64,000 nucleotides of DNA from Mucidula mucida (GCA_015501055.1 JADNYV010000079.1:89267-153266); one strand, 5' to 3'. Positions 25,486 to 35,089 are shown, counted from the stretch's first letter. The notes: generated by a model from the sequence alone, not told the origin. A program made the numbers and translations.

Positions 25486-26410
25486 TCATTTTGGTCCATA
25501 GACCCCGAATCGTCTGGGGTCGACCCTTCTTTGGACAGAACCTGCTGACGTGGCCGTGTTCACCACAGCTGAAGCAGAGTCCCCTTCGACGTGCATTGTT
25601 GATGTCCATCGGCCTGCCGGCTCCTCCATAGGTAACACCGGTGGCATCTCGTCGTGTGATTGGTGTTGGGGGTGGATTTGTAGGATTGGCTCTCGATGTA
25701 GCCACCTGTGTGATTGGTGTTGGGGGTGGATTTGTAGGATTGGCTCTCGATGTAGCCACCTGTGGAGCTTGGGGCCGGGACTGCATGCCGGGCCTCTTGC
25801 TTGCCATCCGCCTCCTCCACAACTGGTCGATCTGAATAATCTGTGCCTTCCAATCCTTGTACTTCACCGGCAACCCGTCTCGGCTGCCATAGATCTGGTC
25901 AATGATCTTCTCGTTGACATTGGTCTCGAGAAGTCGTACAACGTAGGCGTCATCCTTCGAGTAGTCCGCCTGGGTGAGCAGGACCTTGAACTTCTGGAAG
26001 AAGTCTTGAGCGGTGTCTTGCCCCTGGCGCAACCGCTTGATCTGGTCTTGCGCGTCTCGCGCGAGGTTGGAATCCACAAATCGCTCCTTCAAGTCTTCCT
26101 TGAACTCCGTCCAAGAGACTGTCCATTCCTCTTCTTCCTCGTCGAAGTTCTGGTCCGAGTAGTTCTGGACCCATGCATCTACATGATCTCCTCGGATATA
26201 GGAAAGAACAACATCGCTCCTTTCGGAGTCAGATGTGAGGTTGTTCTTCTGGTCACGGATATATGTGAACATTGATCGTCACCAGCTCTTGTACTTGGAC
26301 TTGTCCCCGTCATAGTCATAAGGCTTGTTGACAAGGGATTGGCCTTTGGTTTCGACATCGGCATGATGACTGGGTGCGTGATGAGTGGTTTTGGGTACTT
26401 CGCTGGACAT
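25367..26410 (-). pseudogene. gypsy-1 gag, with stop codon and late frameshift
   Basis: Gag starts MSSEVPKTTHH at 26410 and carries the retrotransposon gag domain (DAWVQNYSDQN to RDGLPVKYKDWKAQI) and one zinc knuckle CFSCGEHGHVSRFC (CX2CX4HX4C, about 25540-25580). Codon 44 is TGA (26279-26281) where gypsy-4 has TGG, and one base is missing at about 25460 so the usual AEELGFAKLPQ end is replaced. A 54-bp unit is tandemly duplicated at 25654-25707 and 25708-25761, repeating QVATSRANPTNPPPTPIT. It packages element RNA into cytoplasmic particles when intact. Confidence 0.88.
25446..25452 (-). promoter_or_regulatory. Candidate -1 ribosomal frameshift heptamer at gag-pol junction
   Basis: On the minus strand G-GGT-TTT in the normal gag frame fits X-XXY-YYZ. 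A one-base slip leads to FCEAPAVDAVLPEQ, the frame of pol. The heptamer is conserved at 44517-44523, 47576-47582 (minus) and 63713-63719, 15 nt before the gag stop in intact copies. Confidence 0.5.
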
Positions 26411-26995
26411 GGTGAATTGGGGTGATAAGATCGGAGAGTGAAAGGGTGAAAGTGGTGATATGGGTGATGCGGATTTGGATGAAACGGGTGAGGGAATAGA
26501 GGTTTGGATGAATAAGGAGGAGTCGCCTAGATCTGAAATAGAATCCAGGACTTGGTAGGGTGGGGAATGATGATGTGTATCGTAAGGTAAGTAAAGTAGG
26601 TAGGTATTGTAACTGTCTACGCTATTTTACCGACTACTGACTACGTATCTATGGAGCCCAAGAGCTCGTCACAAGTTCGCAATTGCCCAGCCAACGTCCC
26701 TCTGGTGTGAGGTAAGCCGAAGTTTTCCTGGGAACGGGGGTTGACCCGTAAACAGCGCCCACTGAAGTGCAACTGCCAAAAGTTTGTTCTCGTGAGAGCG
26801 GCTACTTCCAGCACCCAAGACAGTTATCTCTAACTGTTAGCCGGCGCTACTGGGACCAATACACACATATGTGGACGTGCGCTGGAATTAGGATTCCGTC
26901 AATCTGTAAACAGGGAAAAGGAATAGGGAAATGTGCGATGATCAAACAGCGAAGTGCTGATCGACGATCAGGGATGTGTGGTAGGTGGTTGAAGG

Positions 26996-27007
26996 TAGTT
27001 CCGATCT
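26996..27007 (-). promoter_or_regulatory. gypsy-1 primer-binding site, self-complementary type
   Basis: Two nucleotides after the 5' LTR the minus strand reads AGATCGGAACTA, the exact reverse complement of TAGTTCCGATCT located about 32 nt downstream of TATATAA in the LTR. No tRNA-type TGG start is present. This is the arrangement of Tf1/sushi elements, where the mRNA 5' end folds back to prime minus-strand DNA. Confidence 0.75.
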
Positions 27008-27009
27008 TC

Positions 27010-27522
27010 TGTTAGCAACTGACTATAGCCACAAGACTAAACCAGGTACCACAGCAAGAACTTAAGGAAGAAAGTGTTTGCGTTCGTAAGACTAGGCTAG
27101 GCCAGGTGTATAAACAAGATCGGAACTAAAGTACAATGATACTACACTACTGCTTATATACTAGTAAGTTCCATACGTGTTTCCGCTAGGGAAAACTCCA
27201 TGCCCTTGACCCAGTGCTGTATGCTACTAGTCCGTAAAACCATTAAATACGAGTGGTGTCTGCATGTAAGTAATAATACTGAAACAACCATGTGTGCTAC
27301 GAGTATCAGTGCTGTGTATACAATAGGAAGTCCATGAGATATCGGTATGTATGATGTCATCCATGTGTTGGACGTGTGTCCGACATGAGTACGGCTTTGG
27401 TAATGAAAAGGGGTATGATTGGTGACGAAACAGATGATGAAATGGTCCGTTGGTTGATAAGACAAGGCCCCTGATAAGATATGATAAGATGTGAAAATGT
27501 GAAAATATGGCAATTCATAACA
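27010..27522 (-). repeat. gypsy-1 5' LTR
   Basis: 513 bp with the same ends and internal TATA and start motif. It lacks about 18 nt present in the 3' LTR near 21118-21140. Confidence 0.9.
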
Positions 27523-29172
27523 GCACCTGCCCCACCGTCAGCACCTGCTGCGCCGCCAGCACCTGCCTTAACGTCAAGAAGGACGATGGTCAAAGACTAC
27601 ATCAATGTCAACGACAACAAGGAGGAAGCCCAGGGACCTCGGCGTACGGAGAAGCAAGTCCTAACTGACCAGGAAGAGCTCGGTAAGTACTTAAATGCCA
27701 TGTAACAATGATATAAGTCACCTGTTGCCTAGATCATAAGCGAAAGAGCTGGTGGTCCCCGATATACGCCTTCTTCGGTGAGGCGTATGTTGGCCATTAC
27801 AATGGTCAAAAGGCGCATGTCTTTCCTTGTGGGGCGCGAGGCTGCTCCGTCCACACGCGGCGATACCAAGACTCGAAGGATGCCAACTTGTCAGGCCGTC
27901 TCCGACTTCATGCTATAAAATGCTGGGGTAAGGAGGCGGTTGAGACTGCCAATAATACGATGTACGAGACTATGTGTGATGCCCTCAAGGAACACACAAA
28001 GCATCCCAGTCAAGGGATCAAGTTGTTCTTTCCGGCGACAAGCGGTCGTAAGGGTAATTTGTTGTTCTCTGTAATCCCACACATGCCTGTCGAGACACGG
28101 TAAGTACTCTTCCCCTTCTCAGCAGCTAACTGACGTACCTTACACAGTGCGGAATGTGTACGTTGGGTGTCCAAGAACTGTCGGCCCTTCGCAATCATCG
28201 CAGACCAAGGCTTCAAGAGCCTTATGAAAAATAGCCGCCCCAAACACTATATTCCCCATCCCATAACGGTCTCGCGAGATACAAAGCGAGTCTTTGCTAA
28301 AATGCGGCAGCGCCTGTCAAAGATATTCAGAGTAAGCATATAATTTGTTGAATATTCTGCGAGCTCACCTTGATTGTGTAGGAATATGACGGTGATTTGA
28401 ACGTTGCCATGGATGGGTGGACCTCCCAGAACCATGGCGCATTCATTGCCATCACCATTCATCTCATCATCAACGGCAAGACAGTCAACATGCTGCTTGA
28501 TTTTCTTGAGGTCCCCGAGGTAAGTTGTTATCTAAACTATGTATTAAGTTTGGCTCAGAATACAATGAATAGAGTCATACCGGCAAAACATTGGCGGCAG
28601 AATTCCAGCGTGTCCTAGAAGAGTTTGGTATCAAGCATAAGGTCAGTAGGCACCACAACTGCGACAGTAAATGCTCACCAGATATCCAGATCCTTAGCTT
28701 CACTGGCGACAACACGTCCAACAACAACACCTTTCCCACTGAGCTCAAGGACTTGGAGAACTCCTTCCGAGGAGACAACAGCCGCACGCGCTGCTTTGCA
28801 CACACCGTAAACCTTGACACCAAGGTATTTCTGAGGCTGTTCGAAGCGCCCCAGAAAAAGAAGAAGAGCGACAACGACAAGAGTAAGGATACTGGAAAAG
28901 GTAAGAAAAAGGGAAAAGCAGTGAAAAAGAAATGCGACCCACTGCAAGACACTATTGATGCTTTGAGGGAACTTGAGGGCGGAGACGACATTGAGTTTGA
29001 CAACATTGAGGTGCCGGATGGTGAGGTCAAAGAAGGCGAGGACGACCTAGAAGGATTTATTGATGTCTTGCCGGAGTTGACAGATGCAGAGAAAGAGCAA
29101 TTGGCTAAGGATGTCAAGCCCATTCGCTTGGCTCTCGTAAAGGTGTGTCTTCCTTCTTCGCTTCCATTATGT

Positions 29173-29213
29173 GCGTGTGTCAGACCCATTCAATTGGGTC
29201 TGACACACGCTCC
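29173..29213. repeat. Short perfect inverted repeat in hAT-II intron
   Basis: GTGTGTCAGACCCA, a short spacer, then TGGGTCTGACACAC. It can form a 14-bp hairpin just upstream of the fold-back element; origin unknown. Confidence 0.6.
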
Positions 29214-29239
29214 AAAGTCCCCACTTCCCTCTTTCCTTG

Positions 29240-30753
29240 CACTGGGCAAAGGCCTCGGAGTTTTTGGCAAAAACCCCGGTTAAAGAACCTCAAGAGTTTT
29301 AACAATTTTTTTAGGTGAAAACAATTTTAAAACAATTTTAACATTCTTTGAAGTATTTTGACCAAAGATTTGAGTGAAATTTGTCTTAAAAATATTAGTA
29401 AGAACACCGAAAGCCAAATTAGGAAATTTTAGAGTAGTTTTAAGGTTAAAATTAGGTTAAAATTATCAGAACTTGTATTTTAACGAGTTTAATATGGTTT
29501 TTAGCGAAAAAGTCACAAAGAAATCAGAAAGAATATAGTTAAAACTTTGAGAAGATAGTCAGGTGAGATTTTATGATATATTATAAGAGTATTAATAAAT
29601 ATTTATGAGGGAATTTTTGATGAGAATATTAGAAAAGAGGTTCGGAGGATTTTGACTGAAAAAAGAGATGAAAATTGTGTAAAGAATTGTAAAATGCGAA
29701 ACTAAGAGATCTTTAGAGAATTTGCGCCATCGTAAGGTGAAATTTCTTAAAAAGTGTTTCAAGAGTTTTTGATGAAAATAGAACAAAAAAATAGAGTGAA
29801 AAGTAAGGTGAAAACGTCAAAACCAAAAGCGCGATAATACAAGAAGTACTGTCATCAGTGCAAGGTCACTATACTCAACACAAGGCCCAGGCAAGGAGTA
29901 CTGCAGTCAATGTGGGGTCAACGCCGTCAACGCAAGGAGTACCGCAGTCAATGCGAGATCAACGCAAGGAGTACCCCGCATACTCCTTGCGTTGACGGCG
30001 TTGACCCCGCATTGACTGCGGTACTCCTTGTGTTGACGGCATTGATCTCGCATTGACTGCGGTACTCCTTGTGTTGACGGCGTTGATCCCGCATTGACTG
30101 CAGTACTCCTTGCCTGGGCCTTGTGTTGAGTATAGTGACCTTGCACTGATGACAGTACTTCTTGTATTATCGCGCTTTTGGTTTTGACGCTTTCACCTTA
30201 CTTTTCACTCTATTTTTTAGTTCTATTTTCATCAAAAACTCTTGAAACACTTTTTAAGAAATTTCACCTTACAATGGCGAAAATTCTCTAAAGATCTCTT
30301 AGTTTCGCATTTTACAATTCTTTACACAATTTTCATCTCTTTTTTCAGTCAAAATCCTCCGAACCTCTTTTCTAATATTCTCATCAAAAATTCCCTCATA
30401 AATATTTATTAATACTCTCATAATATATCATAAAATCTCACCTGACTATCTTCTCAAAGTTTTAACTATATTCTTTCTGATTTCTTTGTGACTTTTTCGC
30501 TGAAAACCATATTAAACTCGTTAAAATACAAGTTCTGATAATTTTAACCTAATTTTAACCTTAAAACTACTCTAAAATTTCCTAATTTGGCTTTCGGTGT
30601 TCTTACTAATATTGTTAAGACAAATTTCACTCAAATCTTTGGTTGAAATACTTCAAAGAATGTTAAAATTGTTTTAACCTAAAAAAATCGTTAAAACTCT
30701 TGAGGTTCTTTAACCGGGGTTTTTGCCGAAAACTCCGAGACCTTTGCCCAGTG
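29240..30753. mobile_element. AT-rich fold-back (palindromic) element in hAT-II intron
   Basis: 1514 bp, starting CACTGGGCAAAGGCCTCGG and ending in its inverse, flanked by TTG on both sides (29237-29239 and 30754-30756). Arms of about 0.7 kb are near-perfect inverted copies and strongly AT-rich compared with the surroundings. The hinge (about 29880-30120) holds a minisatellite of roughly 39-bp units (GGAGTACYGCAGTCAATG core), two units on the left and three on the right. No coding capacity. CACT-type ends and a 3-bp duplication suggest a CACTA/CMC-like or fold-back origin; this is tentative. It lies between a GT donor near 29142 and an AG acceptor near 30772 of the hAT-II transposase. Confidence 0.8.
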
Positions 30754-32676
30754 TTGTGCTCATCACCGTTGCAGCTTTGTGCGCTCGCCTTTAAGATAAT
30801 TAACTCGTCGACAATTCTCCTGCCCGCTTGGAAATGTCTTCTGCGCGAACACAAGATTGTTGAACAGCTTATACCACACGACATCAAGACACGGTGGAAC
30901 TCAACGTTTGATATGATTGTGTTTGGTTTGAAGTATTGCAAGTACATTGAGGAGTTTACGGCGAAGGTGTCTAACGGTCTTCGTGATTTGGAGCTGTCTC
31001 CAGAGGAGTGGAACATCCTTGAGGAGATTTCAGAGGTTTTACGTGTGCGCTATTCTTGCTTTATATTGTGTTGCCCCTACTTATTCATGGAATCTCTACA
31101 GATCCTGAAGGATGCTACCCTCTTCTTTTTGAGCAATGAACCGACGCTCGCCGAGGTAATTCCCGCGATGGATAACATCAACTCTGCTTTCATCAACTTC
31201 ATCATCGAGAACACCATTGACGACCCCAACAATCCTAACAAGCGGATCCTCAAGGAGATATACCTCTCCGACATCATCAAGTCAAGTGTCACCATCGCTA
31301 AGCAAACACTCAATAAGTACTATAATCTGACGGATGATTCTGAGGTGTACCACATCTCAATAAGTGCGTATTTTGCTGGTTGACATTAAATCATACTAAC
31401 CTCATCATTTAGTCCTGCATCCAGAGCACAAATTTGATTACTTTAAGAAACACAGCTGGCCCGAGGACTGGATCAACAATGCGCGTACATTAATTCGGAC
31501 AGCATATTGCGAGCTGTATAAACCGCGCGAGGAACTCGTTACACGTGCAGCTGGCACTGCCACAGCAAAAAAGCCCTCCAGAACATTGTCGAAGAAAGCT
31601 GGCAAGGTACTCTGTTGTTAGCTCCCCATCACATGTAGCTCTTATTGATATAGTCACAGGCTCTGGTTTACAATCAATTTGCGCGCCATTGGGTCCCCAA
31701 CACGGAACCGGAGGACACCAATGAGCTCAAGCTTTACCTTGCTGCCCCGCGGGAGGCTACACCAAAGGGCATCATTGCATGGTGGATTGAGAAGAAAACC
31801 ATCTATCCACGGTTGGCGCAAATGGCCCTCGATTAGCACTCCATTCCAGGTAAGTGCTATTGTTGACGTGTTGTAGTCAAAATAACTAATGGATATTTAG
31901 CTACCTCGGTCGCCGTTGAGCGTATCTTCAGCCGCGCTCGACGGCTCATCACTTGGGAACGCAACCGCCTTAGCTCGCAGAGCATCCGTGCACTTATGTG
32001 TGTCGGTGCCTGGAGTCTCATGGACCTTATTGATGAGAAGGATATTCTGGCAGTGACATGTGAGGCGATTGTCCCGCCAAAGGACAAGTCTGCAGAAGAG
32101 GTGGAGCTACCAGAGGATTTTGATGTAATTTATATAACGGACGACGAGGAGTCAGATGGTATGGACGTAGATACATAGATTTCAATGTATAGTGTCAAAT
32201 GAATGGTCTATACGCTACTCCTTGGTGTGTGAAACCGTGGGCAAACCCGTGGGTTTGTTAACCCGCGCAACCCGTACCCATAAGGTATGGGTGTCAACCC
32301 ACGACGGGCACGGGCGTGGGTGTCACTCCCGACACCCACAGATCCTCCCGCGCTATTCCCTACCTTTTGGCCTCGAGTACTCGGCTCTCGGATCGCGGGT
32401 CTGATCTGAGTATTACACGTTGAGGTCTCTACCACTCGTATTTACTGGTTTCACGAACTAGTAGCATACAACACTGGGTTAAGGGTGTGGAGTTCACCCT
32501 AGCAGAAACATGTATGGACAAGGAGTCCCAAACACAGACTTACTAGTATATAAGCAGTAGTGTAGCATCATTGTACTTTAGTTCCGATCTTGTTTATACA
32601 CCTGGCCTAGCCTAGTTCTACGAACACGAACACTTTCTCCTTTAGTTCTTGCTGTGGTACCTGGTTTAGTCTTGTG

Positions 32677-32736
32677 GCTCTAGTCAGTTGCTAATAGCTA
32701 TAGTCAGTCGCTAATAGCTATAGTCAGTTGCTAACA
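32677..32736. repeat. 20-bp triplication at LTR end
   Basis: Three copies of GCTATAGTCAGTYGCTAATA, the last ending in the LTR terminus GCTAACA. The other LTRs in the window have one copy. Confidence 0.85.
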
Positions 32737-33514
32737 CATGGCATGTGTCCTAATACCTATTCCTGTTTTTGCTGCGCCACACAGTGTGCTCTAACCACTT
32801 GACAGCTCCCCTTACAGTGTATCACCAATTCACTGGTATAAGACATTTTTATGTGATAAACCTCAGGTCGTAGCACTGCAAGAATTCATTGGACAGTCAA
32901 ACAGACAGTTTTCCCGGATTCTACACCAGAAACTGGTCAAGATTACACAAGGAACAGTGTGAAAATACAGTGGCTACAGTGAGCTATAATTCGGGCACGG
33001 AAACGTGCTCAATTTGATCGTGCGATCGAAAAAGGCAGGAGGCCAGCTTTTTTGCAAACAGCGATAAATGCGATGCTTGTCATTGCCAATTTCCGGAGGC
33101 CAGAACCTGCCGTCCTGCATATGGCATGTGAGGACGCGCTGTCACATCCCCCCAAATACGCAACAGAGCATTCCCAAGTCTATCAACACTTTCCGAGAAT
33201 CCAAAACAACCATCACGGTGTAGTGGTAAGATTAGGCAAGTTCATTGTGTGCCACACGTTAGAGTCGGACGCGAGTATAGAATAAAAAAAGTACTCACGA
33301 ATAAACTCATACTCATCATGCAAGCCAAGAGTATACTCGCACGTGAGTAGAGTAGAGTCTAGAGTCTATGGTGAGTCTAGAGTTTCAGTTTGGGGCCACG
33401 AATACTCGATAGACTCATACTCATAAATATTCGTGAATACTCATGAGTATTCTTATATTCGTGAGTATTCGTGAGTATTCAGCTCCTAATATATATTTTT
33501 TGAACAAAATGAAC

Positions 33515-33605
33515 CCCGTGAGCATTGAACCCACGGAGCTCAGCCATTTCTGTGCATCAGCACAACAACGAGTATAACCACTGCGCCAAAAGGGCATATT
33601 CATTA
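33515..33605 (-). other. tRNA-like segment in hAT-IV (SINE-like or captured tRNA)
   Basis: On the minus strand TGGCGCAGTGGTTA fits a pol III A box and, about 45 nt later, GGGTTCAATGCTC resembles a B box within a 7-bp stem CCGTGGG/CTCACGG. No acceptor stem closes it, so it is not a working tRNA. It may be a tRNA pseudogene or the head of a SINE carried by the transposon. Confidence 0.45.
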
Positions 33606-34102
33606 TACAATTTCAGTCCAGATCACACATAATTAGGTAAAATGCCATTAGCAAAAAAAAGGACAAAGGCCATGAAGGCCATACAAAATGTTGTGCTACA
33701 AACAAACCTGATGCGAGTACTGTTGCGAAGCGACGCATACGACGCATCAGGTGAAGAGTATGATACATCTAATATACAAAAAAACTACAAAATCGTCCAC
33801 AAAAACGAATACTCTACAGTCCGTGAGGAAGAAGGGGTGCGCGCCCGAAAACTGTAACGTAACAGTCCACATAGTACTCAGCTAATCCGTACTCAACAGT
33901 CCGCATTTCCCGTTCTGACATCAGAGAGCCACAGATCAACTTGTGAGCGGCCTGTGAAGTTCCCGCCGGCATTGGTGGAACACGACACCAGCGTCGCATC
34001 ACCCGGTACAAAGCAGCCAGGACAGACGCGCGTCCCGTAAACGTTGCTGCCGCCAGCCCCATCCGTCTTGTCGTCTCCAAACGACGACACAATCTCGCTG
34101 CG

Positions 34103-34678
34103 GACTCAATTCGAGAGACCACGATACTTGGACAGTGGCTTGCCATTGAGGATCTTGTCCCCGAGCAGAAGATTGCGAAGTTCTTGCACAATCGGAAGTT
34201 ACGGAAGAAGGATTTGAATGAGGACCTCTCGACCGACTGGACGGATTCGGATGCAGACGCAGACGGAGGTGACGATTCCTCGGAGGATGCTGCACCGATG
34301 GATGTTTCCGATTCAGAGGTGGAGGTTGTCGAGGAGGTTGTCGAGGAGGATGAGGTTGTCGAGGAGGACGAGGTGGTTGACGAGGATGAGGTGGTTGACG
34401 AGGATGGGGATGATGTTGAGGAGAACTTGTGGACCAAGAGGAAGGGGAAGGGCAAGGCTGTTGCACAGTCGGAGGAGATGGACTTTTCTGATTTCCGCGA
34501 TGGTATGGATCCTGTCTCAGAGTTTGACACGGGTCATGATGGTGATGTTGAGATTGACGATGATGACGATGATCTCTATGAAACGATTGAGCAGGTAGTT
34601 TTGGTTCGACGGCGCAAGCCTGCTTCTTCACCTCAGGATACTACTGATATGGATGCTACTGATATGGATATAACTTGA
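34103..34678 (+). pseudogene. hAT-IV transposase C-terminal remnant
   Basis: A frame containing LGQWLAIEDLVPEQKIAKFL (about 34123-34185) runs on into a very acidic tail (Glu/Asp/Val repeats, 34315-34425), a KRKGKGKA basic patch and TTDMDATDMDIT-stop at 34678. This resembles the C-terminal end of fungal hAT transposases after the dimerisation domain. No catalytic motif, zinc finger or start was found, so it is a leftover of internal deletion. The long minus-strand frame over it is antisense. Confidence 0.5.
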
Positions 34679-35089
34679 TACACTTACGACCTACTTACTT
34701 TAATCTTCACTGTCTTTATGTTTGAATTTGCTTGCTGATACGTGAGTATACTCGAGTATACTCGGATCGTACTCGAGTACTCGAATACTCGAGACTCATG
34801 AAGTACTCTCGAGTAGAGTAGATATTCGAGTAGAGTCTCGAGTGAAGACTCGAGTCTTGAGTATTGGGTTTGAGGTAAGAGTTACTCATACGATGAGTCC
34901 GAATATACTCGAGTATGGACTCGTGTCCATCTCTACCACACGTTGCTATCATCCTTGCAGTCGCAAACCAAAATTCACACACCTGCAGATCCTACGTCCG
35001 ACAAAACACCGGGTTCAGAGTTCAGTCCAGTCACCGGGGGGACATTTGCATTCCACGCCCAGCACCTGAAAGCTCTTAGCTCGGAGTAA

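Larger units (their letters stand above)
20959..27522 (-). mobile_element. gypsy-1, chromodomain Ty3/gypsy retrotransposon
   Basis: 6564 bp on the minus strand, flanked by GCACC at 20954-20958 and 27523-27527 (5-bp TSD). LTRs 27010-27522 (5') and 20959-21489 (3') start TG and end CA. Order on the minus strand is 5' LTR, self-complementary PBS, leader, gag with zinc knuckle, protease, reverse transcriptase, RNase H, integrase, chromodomain, purine tract, 3' LTR, which defines a chromovirus. The two LTRs differ by several substitutions and an indel of about 18 nt, so the insertion is not very recent. Confidence 0.93.
20545..32178 (+). pseudogene. hAT-II transposase, split by two insertions
   Basis: Diverged relative of the hAT-I transposase with colinear exons. 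Start MPAYEDSPPPVAAGKKRK at 20545; Ala/Pro-rich segment broken by gypsy-1 between 20958 and 27523; BED-like finger FPCGARGCSVH to LRLHAIKCW (about 27826-27925); first Asp in VAMDGWTSQNHG (28400-28440); second in LSFTGDNTSNNN (28690-28725); lysine/acidic insertion (28850-29060); fold-back in the following intron; WNSTFD (30894-30912); C-terminal exon VAVERIFSRARRLITWERN (31905-31970); stop at 32176-32178. An in-frame TAG at 31834-31836 stands where hAT-I has Tyr (ALDYH). The fold-back could be spliced out, but gypsy-1 sits in an exon, so the gene is dead. Confidence 0.85.
20247..32362 (+). mobile_element. hAT-II element, interrupted by gypsy-1 and a fold-back
   Basis: TIR TAAGGAATAGCACGGG (20247) and TAGGGAATAGCGCGGG on the minus strand (ending 32362), two mismatches in 16. 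It is flanked by CCTTTTGG (20239-20246 and 32363-32370), a perfect 8-bp duplication, inside hAT-III. Subterminal zones (20260-20350 and 32230-32340) are packed with GGGCACGGGTGTGGGTT-like repeats in opposite orientation. Removing gypsy-1 (20959-27522 plus one TSD) and the fold-back (29240-30753 plus TTG) leaves an element of about 4.0 kb. The TIR core AATAGC-CGGG is shared with hAT-I, so the families are related. Confidence 0.9.
6850..32431. mobile_element. hAT-III element, non-autonomous, hosting hAT-I and hAT-II
   Basis: Perfect 13-bp terminal inverted repeats TAGAGACCTCAAC at 6850 and, on the minus strand, ending at 32431. Flanking octamers are CCACTTGT (6842-6849) and CCACTCGT (32432-32439), one mismatch, at the same point of the LTR sequence. 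Own sequence is 6850-7298, 20206-20246 and 32371-32431, about 0.55 kb, with subterminal GAGTACTTGATCCG and ACTCGAGTACT-type repeats. The only coding trace is at about 7031-7170, a frame ending GLVPIEQVIRIFNEKAAQKG-KSDE-stop that I cannot assign. The left part is repeated at 15523-15971. Confidence 0.8.
6578..32736 (+). mobile_element. Solo gypsy LTR split by hAT-III and its nested load
   Basis: The left part 6578-6849 starts TGTTATGAACCGCCATA and matches the 5' half of the gypsy LTRs elsewhere in the window. The right part 32432-32736 continues the LTR with TATATAA, the TAGTTCCGATCT start region and ends in GCTAACA. Flanking 5-mers are CATGA (6573-6577) and CATGG (32737-32741), a target duplication with one mismatch. 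No internal retrotransposon sequence accompanies it, so it is a solo LTR left by LTR-LTR recombination. Its 3' end is a 20-bp unit repeated three times (32677-32736). Confidence 0.78.
6268..33064. mobile_element. Tc1/mariner-like non-autonomous element split by nested insertions
   Basis: The outermost shell of the nest. The left end CAGCTGTTTCCAAAATTC (6268) and the minus-strand reading of the right end TCGCTGTTTGCAAAAAAG (ending 33064) form an imperfect inverted repeat sharing CTGTTT-CAAAA. Both ends abut a TA dinucleotide (6266-6267 and 33065-33066). The right palindrome arm has the joined flanks with a single TA at 57246-57247. The element's own sequence is only 6268-6577 plus 32737-33064, about 640 bp, with no transposase. 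A second copy of its left end lies at 14941-15250 because of the tandem duplication. Confidence 0.55.
33260..34935. mobile_element. hAT-IV element, internally deleted
   Basis: 1676 bp, TIR TAGAGTCGGACGCGAGT at 33260 and TAGAGATGGACACGAGT on the minus strand ending 34935. It is flanked by CCACACGT (33252-33259 and 34936-34943), with the empty site at 57073-57080 in the right arm. Both subterminal zones are filled with ACTCGAGTACTC/GAGTATTCGTGAG repeats (33270-33480 and 34740-34920). It keeps a transposase-like C-terminus but no catalytic core. Confidence 0.9.
33121..35089 (+). pseudogene. Gene Z, disrupted by hAT-IV (left arm)
   Basis: An open frame MACEDALS to HHGVVVRLGKFIVCHT starts at 33121, is interrupted at 33259 by hAT-IV, and resumes at 34944 with the tail ending QHLKALSSE-stop at 35087-35089. 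In the right arm (56927-57202, minus strand) the same frame runs through the insertion point. Function not recognised. The 5' part differs more between arms than the rest, so a real start upstream or an intron cannot be excluded. Confidence 0.45.

Noticed and set aside
25550..26275. 241-aa plus-strand ORF over gypsy-1 gag
   Set aside because: Exactly antisense to gag with its zinc knuckle and 54-bp repeat; composition follows from the gag codons.
29820..30120. CRISPR-like direct repeats in the fold-back hinge
   Set aside because: Units are contiguous with no unique spacers and lie in a eukaryotic transposon; it is a minisatellite.
33814..34530. 238-aa minus-strand Ser/Thr-rich ORF in hAT-IV
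   Set aside because: Antisense of the Glu/Asp repeat tail on the plus strand; low complexity explains the openness.
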